Source of the DNA: Flammeovirga sp. SJP92
GTDB lineage: Bacteria; Bacteroidota; Bacteroidia; Cytophagales; Flammeovirgaceae
Reading direction: 5' to 3'
Length of the DNA stretch: 64,000 nt
Assembly (NCBI RefSeq): GCF_001583495.1
Contig: NZ_LQAQ01000061.1
Span: forward strand, 248,001-312,000
The translations under genes were made by a program, and so were the position numbers. A model generated the notes under the pieces. That model was not told where the DNA came from, made no database searches, and saw only the letters and a list, made by a program, of their open reading frames with translations. Positions 42,861-51,932 of this stretch are shown here, in pieces. Every line of letters begins with the position of its first letter. Within the stretch, counting starts at the first letter, position 1.

Positions 42861-45074
42861 ATGAATATCGACCTAGAAAAGGAAAGAAGGGAACTATTAT
42901 CAATGTACGCAAATTTATTGCGTAAAGCACGTCCTTTTTTGAACGATAGTGACGATGTAAAAAACATTAAGAAAGCATTTTTGTTTGCTACAGACGCTCA
43001 TAAAGAAATGAGAAGAAAGTCTGGCGAACCTTTTATATATCACCCTGTAGCTGTAGCCACTATTGCTACTGAAGAAATTGGCTTAGGTACTACTTCTATC
43101 ATGGCAGCATTATTACATGATGTTGTGGAAGATACTGATCATACTATTGAGGAAATTGAAGAAGTTTTTGGTTCTAAAGTAGCTCTAATTGTAAATGGTC
43201 TGACCAAAATCTCAGGTGCTGGTAAAAAAGGAGGCTCTTTGCAAGCTGAAAACTTCAGAAAAATGTTATTGACAATTTCTGAAGATGTAAGGGTAGTACT
43301 TATTAAAATTGCTGACCGACTGCACAACATGAGAACACTCATGTCTATGCCAAAGGACAAGCAATTGAAAGTAAAGGCTGAGACTGAGTATATTTATGCT
43401 CCGTTAGCACATAGATTAGGACTTTACAATATCAAATCAGAATTAGAGGATCTTAGTTTAAAGTATTCTGATGGACCTCTATATGATGAAATCACTAAAA
43501 AATTAAAAGAGTCTGAATCCGCTAGGGTACATTTTACCGATGAGTTCAAAACACCTCTAACAGAAACACTAGACAATCAAGGGTATAAATACACCATTAA
43601 ATCAAGAACCAAATCTATCACCTCCATTGCTAATAAAATGAAAAAGCAAAAGGTGCCGTTTGAGGAGGTCTTTGATTTATTTGCGATCCGTATCATTTTT
43701 GAAAGCCCAAGAGAAACCGAGAAATCAACTTGCTGGCACATCTATTCCATAGTAACAGACTATTATACACCAAATGTTAGCCGATTAAGAGATTGGATCA
43801 GCATGCCTAAATCTAATGGTTATGAATCGTTGCATACTACTGTAATGGGACATAATGGCCACTGGGTAGAAGTACAAATCCGCTCTAAAAGGATGGATGA
43901 AATTGCGGAGAAAGGGTATGCGGCTCACTGGAAATACAAAGAACAAGGACAAGCAAGTTCTGAACAAGGTATTGAACAATGGCTGAATGAAGTCCGTTCT
44001 TTGATGGAAAACGACAAGGTGAATGCTGTTGAATTCTTGGATGATTTCAGAACAAATCTTTTCAACAAAGAAGTTTTTGTCTTTACTCCTAATGGTGATT
44101 TAAAAGTCTTCCCTTTCGGAGCTACTGTGCTTGATTTCGCTTTTGATATTCACACAGAAGTCGGTGCCAAATGTCTTGGAGCAAAGATTAATGGTAAATT
44201 AGTACCATTAAGTTATCAGCTTAATAATGGTGATCAAATTGAAATCTTAACTGCTAATCAATCCAAAGCCAATGAAGGTTGGTTGAAGATTGTAAGGACT
44301 TCAAGAGCCAGAGCAAAAATAAAATCTCACTTAAAAGACGACCGTAAACGTATCGGCATGATTGGCCGTGAGATTATTGATAGAAAATTCAAACAGCTGA
44401 AAATAAAATACGATGATAGAATAGCACAGCAATTGAGAGATTTCTTTAATCTCAGCAGTGAAAGCGACCTCTATTATCAGGTGGGTGAAGGGATTATCCA
44501 GCATAAGGAAATCAAAAAGTTCAAAGAGCACCTTGACCATACCAATAATGTAAAGAAAAAGAAAATTGTTCCTGATTCTGCCAAAGAATTCAAAACTAAA
44601 ATCAAAGATATCCGCAAGGATGATGATGAATTAGTGATAGGTGAAGACATGGACAATGTACACTACTCTATTGCCAATTGCTGCAACCCTATTCAAGGTG
44701 ATGATATCTTTGGTTTCATTACTATTAATAATGGCATTAAGATTCACAGAACAAGTTGTCCAAACTCTGTAGCCATGATGGCCAACTACGGATACAGAAT
44801 CATTAAGGCAAGATGGGCAAGTGAAAAAGAAGCTTCGTTTATTTCAAAAATTGATATTGAAGGTACAGATCGTATAGGTTTAGTCAATGATGTCACTAGA
44901 ATTATTACAAGTAGAATGAAGGTAAACATCCGTTCGATCTCAATCGAATCAAACGATGGCATCTTCAGAGGAAACATTGAAATTTCAGTAAAAAACTTAA
45001 ATGAATTTGAAAAAGTCATTAAAGAAATCTCTGATATTGATGGTATTATAAGAGTAACTAGAAAGGACGATTAA
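42861..45074 (+). CDS. Bifunctional (p)ppGpp synthetase/hydrolase, Rel/SpoT type
   Basis: Makes and degrades the stringent-response alarmone. I use ATG 42861 (MNIDLEKERREL) over TTG 42843, with a GGGAG about 11 nt upstream. Order: HD hydrolase domain (YHPVAVATI, LLHDVVEDTD, intact HD and ED pairs, so hydrolysis should be active), synthetase domain (RLRDWISMPKSNGYESLHTTVMG), TGS domain (VFTPNGDLKVFPFGATVLDFAF), a helical part, a zinc-finger/RIS-like CC motif (IANCCNPIQGDDIFGF) and a C-terminal ACT domain. The length (737) fits Bacteroidota Rel enzymes. The next gene downstream is a GAF-rich phosphatase, separated by a terminator. Confidence 0.94.
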   Translation: MNIDLEKERRELLSMYANLLRKARPFLNDSDDVKNIKKAFLFATDAHKEMRRKSGEPFIYHPVAVATIATEEIGLGTTSIMAALLHDVVEDTDHTIEEIEEVFGSKVALIVNGLTKISGAGKKGGSLQAENFRKMLLTISEDVRVVLIKIADRLHNMRTLMSMPKDKQLKVKAETEYIYAPLAHRLGLYNIKSELEDLSLKYSDGPLYDEITKKLKESESARVHFTDEFKTPLTETLDNQGYKYTIKSRTKSITSIANKMKKQKVPFEEVFDLFAIRIIFESPRETEKSTCWHIYSIVTDYYTPNVSRLRDWISMPKSNGYESLHTTVMGHNGHWVEVQIRSKRMDEIAEKGYAAHWKYKEQGQASSEQGIEQWLNEVRSLMENDKVNAVEFLDDFRTNLFNKEVFVFTPNGDLKVFPFGATVLDFAFDIHTEVGAKCLGAKINGKLVPLSYQLNNGDQIEILTANQSKANEGWLKIVRTSRARAKIKSHLKDDRKRIGMIGREIIDRKFKQLKIKYDDRIAQQLRDFFNLSSESDLYYQVGEGIIQHKEIKKFKEHLDHTNNVKKKKIVPDSAKEFKTKIKDIRKDDDELVIGEDMDNVHYSIANCCNPIQGDDIFGFITINNGIKIHRTSCPNSVAMMANYGYRIIKARWASEKEASFISKIDIEGTDRIGLVNDVTRIITSRMKVNIRSISIESNDGIFRGNIEISVKNLNEFEKVIKEISDIDGIIRVTRKDD

Positions 45075-45105
45075 AGGCTTTTCCTAAACATATATTCAAC
45101 AAATC

Positions 45106-45147
45106 AGCAAAGCGATAACATTACATAATGTTATCGCTTTGCTTTTT
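45106..45147 (+). terminator. Terminator after rel
   Basis: An almost perfect palindrome, AGCAAAGCGATAACATTA / TAATGTTATCGCTTTGCT (45106-45123 and 45126-45143), then a T-run. Confidence 0.85.
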
Positions 45148-45321
45148 ATACACCAAATAAGCTGCACCTAAACATGAAAAATTAGTACTTTGGAGATAAA
45201 TTTATTAAATTTAAGCCGGTGTAATACAGTTACATTCAATTTGTTGCCCACTTCAATAAGAAGCTCGAACAATTGTCTACACTAGAAACTTTTTGAGGTT
45301 ACCTTATTTTTTCATTTGTCT

Positions 45322-48300
45322 ATGAAAACAGGATATTTAGATCAAGCATTAACAATATATCAAGATCTTTCTAAAGAACTCACGTTAAGTGGGTTATGCA
45401 AGAAAGTAATTGACCTAACGAAATCGAAAACAATAGCAGAGAAGGTTTCTGTCATTATTAATGACAATGAAAACTTTATACTAAAAGCTAGTGGTCTACG
45501 CGGAGAAGATAAAGTTTCATTCTTTGAGAGTAATCAACTTGCCCATGCAGATCAATTGCCTTTAAGTGTTGTAAAACAAATAGTAGCAAGTAAAAACCCT
45601 GTTGCTGTAGACTTAAATAAGGTTGGAGATAAAATTAAAGCAGATGAATACATCAAAAAATATTCACCTTCATTTCTAGATTTCATTCCTCTAAGAAATG
45701 ATGATGAATTGATTGGATTCTTGATGCTTGAACAGTCTCAAGAAGTAAACGTAACTGCTGAAAGCTTGAAGTTTATTCAAGTTATTGCACCTCAAATCGC
45801 TATTTTAATTCAGAAATTAAATAAAATAGCTCCATCACAATCAGTAGCTTCATCAAACAATAATGGTATCCTCTCTAAAGAAGACTTAGTGACTCTTGGA
45901 GAAATTGGACAAGTGATTGCCACTACTTCATCTGTTGAGGAAATGGTGGAAACGGTATACAATAAAATTAATGCAATTATTGATGCCCAGTTCCTTGATA
46001 TTGGTGTTTTAAACCATAAAGAGCAAAGATTAGAATTCCCTGGCTCATTTGAAGATGGAGAAAGGTTACCTTTCAACTTCTGTAGCCTGAAGGAAGAAAA
46101 TAGATTAGCAACACTTTGCTTCAATACACGTAAAACTGTATTTATCAATGATTTTGACAAAGAAATCAAAAATTACATTCCTAATTACGTCAACACAGCT
46201 CCTAGAGTTGGTAAGAAAGTAAAATCGATCATTTATGCTCCGATTTTAGCTAAAGATAGTGTAATTGGTGTAATGACCGTTCAAAGTTCAAAACCCAATG
46301 CTTATACTGAATCAGATATATATCTGATAAGAAGTTTAAGTTCATACCTGGCCATTGCCATTGACAACTTCCAATTGTCAAAGCAATCCAAAGTGAAAGA
46401 TGAAACTCACCTTATCACTACCAAAAAACAAGAAGCTCAACTTTCAAAAGCCTATACTACCCTAAAAAGTTTAGGTGAGATTGGTCAGGACATTACGTCC
46501 AACCTTTCCATTGAAAGAATTGCATATACTGCCTACGAAAGTTTAAACAACTTGATTGATGCTCCACTTTTCTCAATTGGTATTTACAATAGAGATAGAG
46601 GTGTAATGGACATCATGGCAAATATTGAAAATGGTGAAAAATTACCACCAAAAGCAATTTCCTTAAACGACGACAGCAAGCTGTCTATTTTATGTTTCAA
46701 AACTTTAAAGGAAATTGTAATCAATGATATTATTTCAGAGTATTCTCTTCATTTACCAAATGCTAAACTTAATACAGATAATCCTGATTCACTTCCAAAA
46801 TCAGTAATTTATCTTCCTTTGATAGGTAAAGAAGGTACTTTAGGTTTTATCACGGTTCAGAATTATAAGTTGAATGCTTTTGCAGACACTGACCTTAACG
46901 TTCTCCGAAACATTGCCATCTATATTGGTATTGCCTTGGATAACGCCCTGACGTATGAAGGACTAGAGGAGGTCGTTTCAGAAAGAACAGCAGAGCTTCA
47001 GCAACAAAAAAATGAGCTGGAAGAAAACAAAGATAAAATTGAGCAAGCGTATAAAAACGTACAATTATTATCTGACATTGGTTTATCACTTTCATCAAGT
47101 TTAAGTACAGATAGTGTAATTGAAACGGTGTATGAAAATGTAAATAACCTTATGGATGCCACTACTTTCGGTATTGGTATTTACTCACACAGAAAACAGC
47201 ATATTGAGTTTATTGGTGCAATTGAGAAAGGAAATCGACTTCCTGAGTTCGTTCACAATATGAATGACAACACCAAACTTTCTTCAATATGTTTAAAAGA
47301 AAATAAGGAGATCGTAATATCTGATATTACCACTGATGTTTACGATTACATTGATACAAAAGATAAAATTGAGGCCATAGGTGAAATGCCTTCCTCAATT
47401 ATTTATCTTCCATTAAGAACAAATGAGAAATTAATTGGTGTAATTACTGTACAAAGTTTCAAGAAAAACTCTTACTCTGACGTACAAGTAAACTTACTCC
47501 GAAACATTGCCGTATTATCTGCCATTGCAATTGACAATGCAGTACAATACGAAAAGATCGAAAGACAAAAAGAAGAATTACAATCTACTTCTCAGAAAAT
47601 CACTGAATCGATCAAATATGCAAAGCAGATTCAAGGTGCAATGCTTCCAAACCGTACTTACATTAAGAACATTCTACCTAACTCATTTATCTTCCATAAA
47701 CCAAAAGATATTGTATCAGGTGATTTCTTCTGGTTCCATGAAAGTAATAAAAGAGTATTTATTGCCACAGTAGACTGTAATTCCAACGGTGTACCGGGTG
47801 CGATGATGAGTATCATTGGTACTTCATTGTTCAGAGAGATTGTTGAAGTAAGAAACATTACTTCACCTGATGAGATTCTTGAGGCCATGAATGAGAGAAT
47901 CACAGTTCACTTGAATCAGAAAATTAATGACAATCACGATTCATTAGACATCTCATTATGTGTGATTGACAGAAAGAACAACACATTGGAATTTGCAGGA
48001 GCAAATACTTCAATGGCAAGAATTGCAGATGGTAAGTTCTTTATTGTTAAAGGTACTCCTTCATCAATTGGTGGCAATGAAGAAAATGAAACACCATTCA
48101 GCAAGCATACTTTCAGTTTAGATGACGATGCAGAATACTTCTTATTCACTGATGGTTATCACAAACAAGTTGGTGGAGAGCAGAAACAAGCATTTGGCAA
48201 TGAGAAATTCCTTAAGATGCTATACGACAATAATGCTTTAGATATGTCTAAAAAGAGAAATGCCGTACGTAGGGCATTTAATGACTGGATGGACGATGAA

Positions 48301-48351
48301 TTAGTACAAACTGATGATGTGCTTGTATTAGGATTTAAAACAAATGAGTAA
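45322..48351 (+). CDS. Soluble four-GAF SpoIIE/PP2C-type phosphatase
   Basis: A cytoplasmic sensor phosphatase of 1009 residues, starting at ATG 45322 (TTG 45316 adds two residues). Four GAF units are visible: about 10-170, 190-353, 380-547 and 583-747. The last three share clear internal similarity (LGEIGQ, YxxxNxLIDAxxFxIGIYN, GExLP, SVIYxPL). A coiled coil lies at about 550-583. The C-terminal SpoIIE domain (about 752-1009) has AKQIQGAMLP, VSGDFFWF, FAGANTSMARI, FTDGYHKQVGG and QTDDVLVLGF. The usual DCTGHGVPGA loop reads DCNSNGVPGA with Asp818 kept, so metal binding may remain but the Gly-His is lost. The substrate is unknown. It may act on the SiaC protein or another anti-sigma partner. 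Confidence 0.9.
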   Translation: MKTGYLDQALTIYQDLSKELTLSGLCKKVIDLTKSKTIAEKVSVIINDNENFILKASGLRGEDKVSFFESNQLAHADQLPLSVVKQIVASKNPVAVDLNKVGDKIKADEYIKKYSPSFLDFIPLRNDDELIGFLMLEQSQEVNVTAESLKFIQVIAPQIAILIQKLNKIAPSQSVASSNNNGILSKEDLVTLGEIGQVIATTSSVEEMVETVYNKINAIIDAQFLDIGVLNHKEQRLEFPGSFEDGERLPFNFCSLKEENRLATLCFNTRKTVFINDFDKEIKNYIPNYVNTAPRVGKKVKSIIYAPILAKDSVIGVMTVQSSKPNAYTESDIYLIRSLSSYLAIAIDNFQLSKQSKVKDETHLITTKKQEAQLSKAYTTLKSLGEIGQDITSNLSIERIAYTAYESLNNLIDAPLFSIGIYNRDRGVMDIMANIENGEKLPPKAISLNDDSKLSILCFKTLKEIVINDIISEYSLHLPNAKLNTDNPDSLPKSVIYLPLIGKEGTLGFITVQNYKLNAFADTDLNVLRNIAIYIGIALDNALTYEGLEEVVSERTAELQQQKNELEENKDKIEQAYKNVQLLSDIGLSLSSSLSTDSVIETVYENVNNLMDATTFGIGIYSHRKQHIEFIGAIEKGNRLPEFVHNMNDNTKLSSICLKENKEIVISDITTDVYDYIDTKDKIEAIGEMPSSIIYLPLRTNEKLIGVITVQSFKKNSYSDVQVNLLRNIAVLSAIAIDNAVQYEKIERQKEELQSTSQKITESIKYAKQIQGAMLPNRTYIKNILPNSFIFHKPKDIVSGDFFWFHESNKRVFIATVDCNSNGVPGAMMSIIGTSLFREIVEVRNITSPDEILEAMNERITVHLNQKINDNHDSLDISLCVIDRKNNTLEFAGANTSMARIADGKFFIVKGTPSSIGGNEENETPFSKHTFSLDDDAEYFLFTDGYHKQVGGEQKQAFGNEKFLKMLYDNNALDMSKKRNAVRRAFNDWMDDELVQTDDVLVLGFKTNE

Positions 48352-48376
48352 TTTATTCAATTGTTAAAGCATAAAT

Positions 48377-48417
48377 AAAAGGCTTCAGAATCACATCTAG
48401 ATTCTGAAGCCTTTTTT
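48377..48417. terminator. Bidirectional terminator
   Basis: Fifteen-bp stem AAAAGGCTTCAGAAT / ATTCTGAAGCCTTTT, 9-nt loop, T-runs both ways. It lies between the phosphatase gene and the SRPBCC gene, which are convergent. Confidence 0.9.
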
Positions 48418-48436
48418 GATATAAAAACGATTTCCT

Positions 48437-49000
48437 CTAACTATTGCTTTCCGAAGCTTTCTTCAATTCTTCTAAAGCCGCTTTATATTGTTCTCCTACT
48501 TTTGTTTCATAATCAGCTACAAAAGCGATAACTCTAGTCACTAACTGGAAACCAAAATCTCCTTTTTCATTCCACGTCACTAAAGTACCTTCTCCACTTT
48601 TTTCCAAAGTAAAAATCATCTCTGAGATAAATGTACCTTCATTGGTTGACATTTGGAGATGGACTTTATCATAAGGTTCTGATTCTAAAACTCTCAATTC
48701 CGCACTTGACCCATCATATGACATCCAAGTGTGCATTGCCCCCGCTCCTTCATCTGGCCCATGATATTCAGGGCTCAATCTGCTGCCTTCCTCTTCCAAT
48801 TTAAAAGCCCAATCATTCCATTTCCTCAGATTTTCTATGTATGGAAAAACTGCACTTCTAGGTGCATTGATATACACATGTTCTTTTACATTATATTCAG
48901 ATGGCAAAAGCATTGCTCCTCCAGCAAATAGTAATAAAACGGATAATACACCCAAGGAAAAATATCTAATCATTCTTTTAAGGTCGACTACATTAATCAT
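48437..49000 (-). CDS. Membrane-anchored SRPBCC (START-like) domain protein
   Basis: A 187-residue protein. A hydrophobic N-terminal helix (MIRYFSLGVLSVLLLFAGGAMLL) is followed by an SRPBCC/polyketide-cyclase-like domain with the typical start VKEHVYINAPRSAVFPYIENLRKWNDWAFK and strand/helix pattern through TLVTWNEKGDF and a final long helix. Two in-frame starts exist, ATG 49000 and ATG 48973. The second begins exactly at the hydrophobic helix. SRPBCC proteins bind hydrophobic ligands. The anchor suggests a membrane-proximal role, ligand unknown. A -7 box on the minus strand (TAACTTTG, complement of 49058-49065) precedes the gene. Confidence 0.82.
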   Translation of the reverse strand: MINVVDLKRMIRYFSLGVLSVLLLFAGGAMLLPSEYNVKEHVYINAPRSAVFPYIENLRKWNDWAFKLEEEGSRLSPEYHGPDEGAGAMHTWMSYDGSSAELRVLESEPYDKVHLQMSTNEGTFISEMIFTLEKSGEGTLVTWNEKGDFGFQLVTRVIAFVADYETKVGEQYKAALEELKKASESNS

Positions 49001-49057
49001 TAAAAAGCACTTGAGTAAAGGAATTAAACATTTGCTCTAGCACTTACTACTTTTATA

Positions 49058-49065
49058 CAAAGTTA
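49058..49065 (-). promoter_or_regulatory. Candidate -7 element for the SRPBCC gene
   Basis: Minus-strand TAACTTTG matches TAnnTTTG, about 58 nt before the first ATG. No -33 match seen. Confidence 0.35.
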
Positions 49066-49136
49066 AGAATGCTCATTATATAATAGAATATAAATTTATT
49101 AAATTGCATTACTGTTTTTATTTTTAAACTTACTCA

Positions 49137-51116
49137 ATGGCGCAACATCGCTATCTTTCAATAGCATTATTTTTAGCTTTTATCATTTCCAAACTATTTA
49201 CTAACGAAGTAAAAGCTCAAGAACAAGATAGCACTTTGCAAAAAGTGAAGGTGAAGGCTTATGTACCTATCGTTTTAGGAGATTCAGTGTACAAGTTTAC
49301 ACATGACACAACCTTATTTCTACCTCCTCACCTTATTAATCAAGATTCTTCGGCAGTACTTCAAACGGAACAGTTTTATAATAAACTTCATCAGTTTTTA
49401 GGAAAAAATAGACTTACAAAAGAACTTTCAAACCTATTATTGGTCAAGCAAAACCAGAACAGTGATTCTTTAGATACTTCTCAGGAAATGTTAAGTACAG
49501 GAATGTGTTTTGAGGGTAAAATTGTCAGGAGCATTACCTATGTCCGCTTGCCTCCTTTTGGTGCTGAAGTAAAAAAACCTTATCCTATTATCACCACCAG
49601 GGCAACAAGAACTGCCAATGGTTTACACGCTAAAACAAGGGAAAGAGTTATTGATAAGAACATCGTATTTAATGTTGGAGACGTTATCAATGATGATGAT
49701 TTCTATGATTCTGAACGTTTACTCCGTGCATTGCAATTTATCAAAGATGCTTCCATATATGCTTGTGAAGTAAACGACTCTTACCTTGATGTCTATATTA
49801 TTACACAGGACCAATGGACCATTGGTGTGAGAGGTGGTTATAATAGCCTCAGTGACTTTGAACTCGGATTATACAACAACAACTTCTTGGGTACGGGTCA
49901 ATACGCTTATATCGGGGCCGTAGTAAAAAGTGATGAACCTGAGCCACTTGGATATAATTTTGAATATAAATTCCAGAACATCAATGGTAGTTTCATAGAC
50001 CTTGATATTATTTCTTATAATAATTATCTAGAATCAACTTGGGGTGTCAGTGCATATAAAGATTTCATCACTTCTAATACAAAAACAGCCGGTGGATTTG
50101 AAGCTCAAAACCTCAGCAGACTTTACGGATATACCACTTCTGATAGTGCTTTTATCCCCATTGATAGTACTGAACGGTTTTGGGAACCTTTAGAATATAC
50201 TTACCTGAGTGGGTGGATTGGCCGTTCCTTCCACATCAATCAGAAAAGAAATGAAAATATTACATTCAGTATGGGTGTAGATAATATTCACTTTTTCAAT
50301 AGACCACAAGAAGTGAGCAGAGATACTTTGTATCAATTTCATCACAAGGATCAATACGCGTTTAGTGTCACACTCAACCAACGTAATTATAGAAAACTCA
50401 ATTATTTACAAGGTTTTGGTAGAACGGAGGACGTTCCGCACGGATGGCTAGTTTCTTTGACAAGCGGATGGGAGAAAAATGAATTTTTAGGAAGAAGACC
50501 CTACCTAGGTATGGCCATGGATGTAGGTCAATTTACACCCTATGGTTTTTTTAAAATCAGAGGTGAAATTGGTTCTTTCATGACCAATAAATATAGGCAA
50601 GAAACCTTTCATCTGAATTTCAGTTATTTCACCAACCTCATCGCAATCAAAGAAAGTTTCTTGCGTTTACTCCTCGATATTGATCTTTTGGATGGCAATG
50701 ACCGAATACCTGGAGACTATTTATACTTTATAGATAACGATGTATTCTCAAATTTTCAAATCAATAGAAATTCTAAAAAAGGAACACGAAGACTTCAATT
50801 AAAACAAGAAAATATATGGTTCACTCCATTATTTTTCTATGGTTTTAAATTTGCCGTTTATCAGAGTTTCCAAGTTGGTTTTCTTGAAGACCCAGAAAGA
50901 GTATCCCTTTCTAATGATGATCTTTTCACTTCTTTTGGAGCAGGTATCAGAACCAGAAATGAAAATCTGGTTTTCAATACACTTACACTTGATTTGAAAT
51001 ATTTCCCTAATGCCAACTTCAACAACAGTCCATTTCAAGTACTGCTTACTACAGTAATTGACCTTCCATTAAGAGATTTCAAACCTATGAAACCAAGGTT
51101 CTTAAAGTTTGAATAA
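49137..51116 (+). CDS. Outer-membrane POTRA/beta-barrel protein (BamA/TamA-like superfamily)
   Basis: A 659-residue outer-membrane protein. Signal peptide MAQHRYLSIALFLAFIISKLFTNEVKA-Q. A POTRA-like unit at about 125-225 reads GKIVRSITYVRLPPFG...FNVGDVINDDDFYDSERLLRALQFIKDASI...VYIITQDQW, the usual alternation. The rest (about 230-659) is a beta-barrel with strands such as GYNSLSDFELGLYNNNFLGTGQY and aromatic ends, finishing with LRDFKPMKPRFLKFE. One POTRA and a long barrel fit the BamA-like surface-antigen superfamily but not canonical BamA (which has five POTRA). The role may be assembly or transport of a specific partner; unknown. It is not in an operon with its neighbours. Confidence 0.82.
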   Translation: MAQHRYLSIALFLAFIISKLFTNEVKAQEQDSTLQKVKVKAYVPIVLGDSVYKFTHDTTLFLPPHLINQDSSAVLQTEQFYNKLHQFLGKNRLTKELSNLLLVKQNQNSDSLDTSQEMLSTGMCFEGKIVRSITYVRLPPFGAEVKKPYPIITTRATRTANGLHAKTRERVIDKNIVFNVGDVINDDDFYDSERLLRALQFIKDASIYACEVNDSYLDVYIITQDQWTIGVRGGYNSLSDFELGLYNNNFLGTGQYAYIGAVVKSDEPEPLGYNFEYKFQNINGSFIDLDIISYNNYLESTWGVSAYKDFITSNTKTAGGFEAQNLSRLYGYTTSDSAFIPIDSTERFWEPLEYTYLSGWIGRSFHINQKRNENITFSMGVDNIHFFNRPQEVSRDTLYQFHHKDQYAFSVTLNQRNYRKLNYLQGFGRTEDVPHGWLVSLTSGWEKNEFLGRRPYLGMAMDVGQFTPYGFFKIRGEIGSFMTNKYRQETFHLNFSYFTNLIAIKESFLRLLLDIDLLDGNDRIPGDYLYFIDNDVFSNFQINRNSKKGTRRLQLKQENIWFTPLFFYGFKFAVYQSFQVGFLEDPERVSLSNDDLFTSFGAGIRTRNENLVFNTLTLDLKYFPNANFNNSPFQVLLTTVIDLPLRDFKPMKPRFLKFE

Positions 51117-51121
51117 TTCTA

Positions 51122-51532
51122 TTAAATGGTCCATCTAGGATCCTGTGCTACAAATGTATAAGGGAACCCATGTGTATTGACGGGTTGGTTTTCTTTTGAC
51201 ACTTTTAGCTTAATAAAATCATCACTAAAACTCACTTGACCGTTTTCAACGACAGAAATTTCACCGTCTAAACAGTAAGCAGGAGTTTGTGTTTTCTGTA
51301 ATTGATTTACTCCTTTAAAGACATATTTCTTTTGCGTTTTAACGGGAGATTTAGATTTCCATCTTTCTTCAATCTGTCCTGATGGAGATACTGACATCTC
51401 AAAAATTAAATCATCATGTTCTAACCTATAAAAACCTACTTTTAAACGTCTGTTTTTATTTCCATTCTGATTTAATGAAAAGAAAGTTGTTCCAAGTCCG
51501 AAAGTAAAAATGCTTAATAAGATACTTTTCAT
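51122..51532 (-). CDS. Small exported protein, unknown function
   Basis: A 136-residue protein with an N-terminal hydrophobic segment (MKSILLSIFTFGLGTTFFSLN), which could be a signal peptide although its cleavage site is weak. The rest is basic and beta-rich (RLKVGFYRLEHDDLIFEMSVSPSGQIEERW...), with a central KYVFKGVNQ segment and a Pro-rich end. I do not recognise the family. It is convergent with the outer-membrane POTRA protein gene, the stops being 5 nt apart, so the two genes share one short terminator-less junction. Coding status rests on uninterrupted frame and exported-like start only. Confidence 0.6.
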   Translation of the reverse strand: MKSILLSIFTFGLGTTFFSLNQNGNKNRRLKVGFYRLEHDDLIFEMSVSPSGQIEERWKSKSPVKTQKKYVFKGVNQLQKTQTPAYCLDGEISVVENGQVSFSDDFIKLKVSKENQPVNTHGFPYTFVAQDPRWTI

Positions 51533-51932
51533 AGAGTTATTGTCGTAAATATTATCAGTAGTTCATTAATTCTAGTTGTATACAATACAAACTTTAGTTA
51601 TAGCTCTAACTATTTTCACGTCAGAGTTTAGATTGAGGTTTTAGTTTAAAGGACTTTTTATGATTCTAGTCTGATTTATATTAACATTTTAACATTGTAA
51701 ACTCGTTTCCAGATATCTCTCAACTATTTTTTTATACGTTTTTTTGAAAGAAGTAATCACAAACCAATAAACAAAGCTAGTATTAAATACTTTTGATTTA
51801 ATACTTATACATTTAGTTTAAACACTAAAAAAGAAGTACTCAAAATTGACAAATACACCCGCTTTAATATGGCTATTTAATTAGAATTGTAATTTTTTGA
51901 ATGTATATTCACAATTAAAGAAAAAGAAAAAA
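51533..51932. other. Intergenic region of about 400 bp upstream of the hydrolase-RraA gene
   Basis: It contains repeat copy B (51745-51789), a short hairpin TATTAAAT / ATTTAATA at 51781-51803, and otherwise AT-rich sequence. It is probably a promoter region for both flanking genes. No open frame or RNA gene is recognised. Confidence 0.5.
51745..51789 (+). repeat. Dispersed 45-nt repeat, copy B
   Basis: Similar to copy A at 40753-40797, about 11 kb away, on the same strand. Copy B is preceded by seven T and followed by a small inverted repeat. No terminal inverted repeats or target duplications are evident. Confidence 0.5.
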
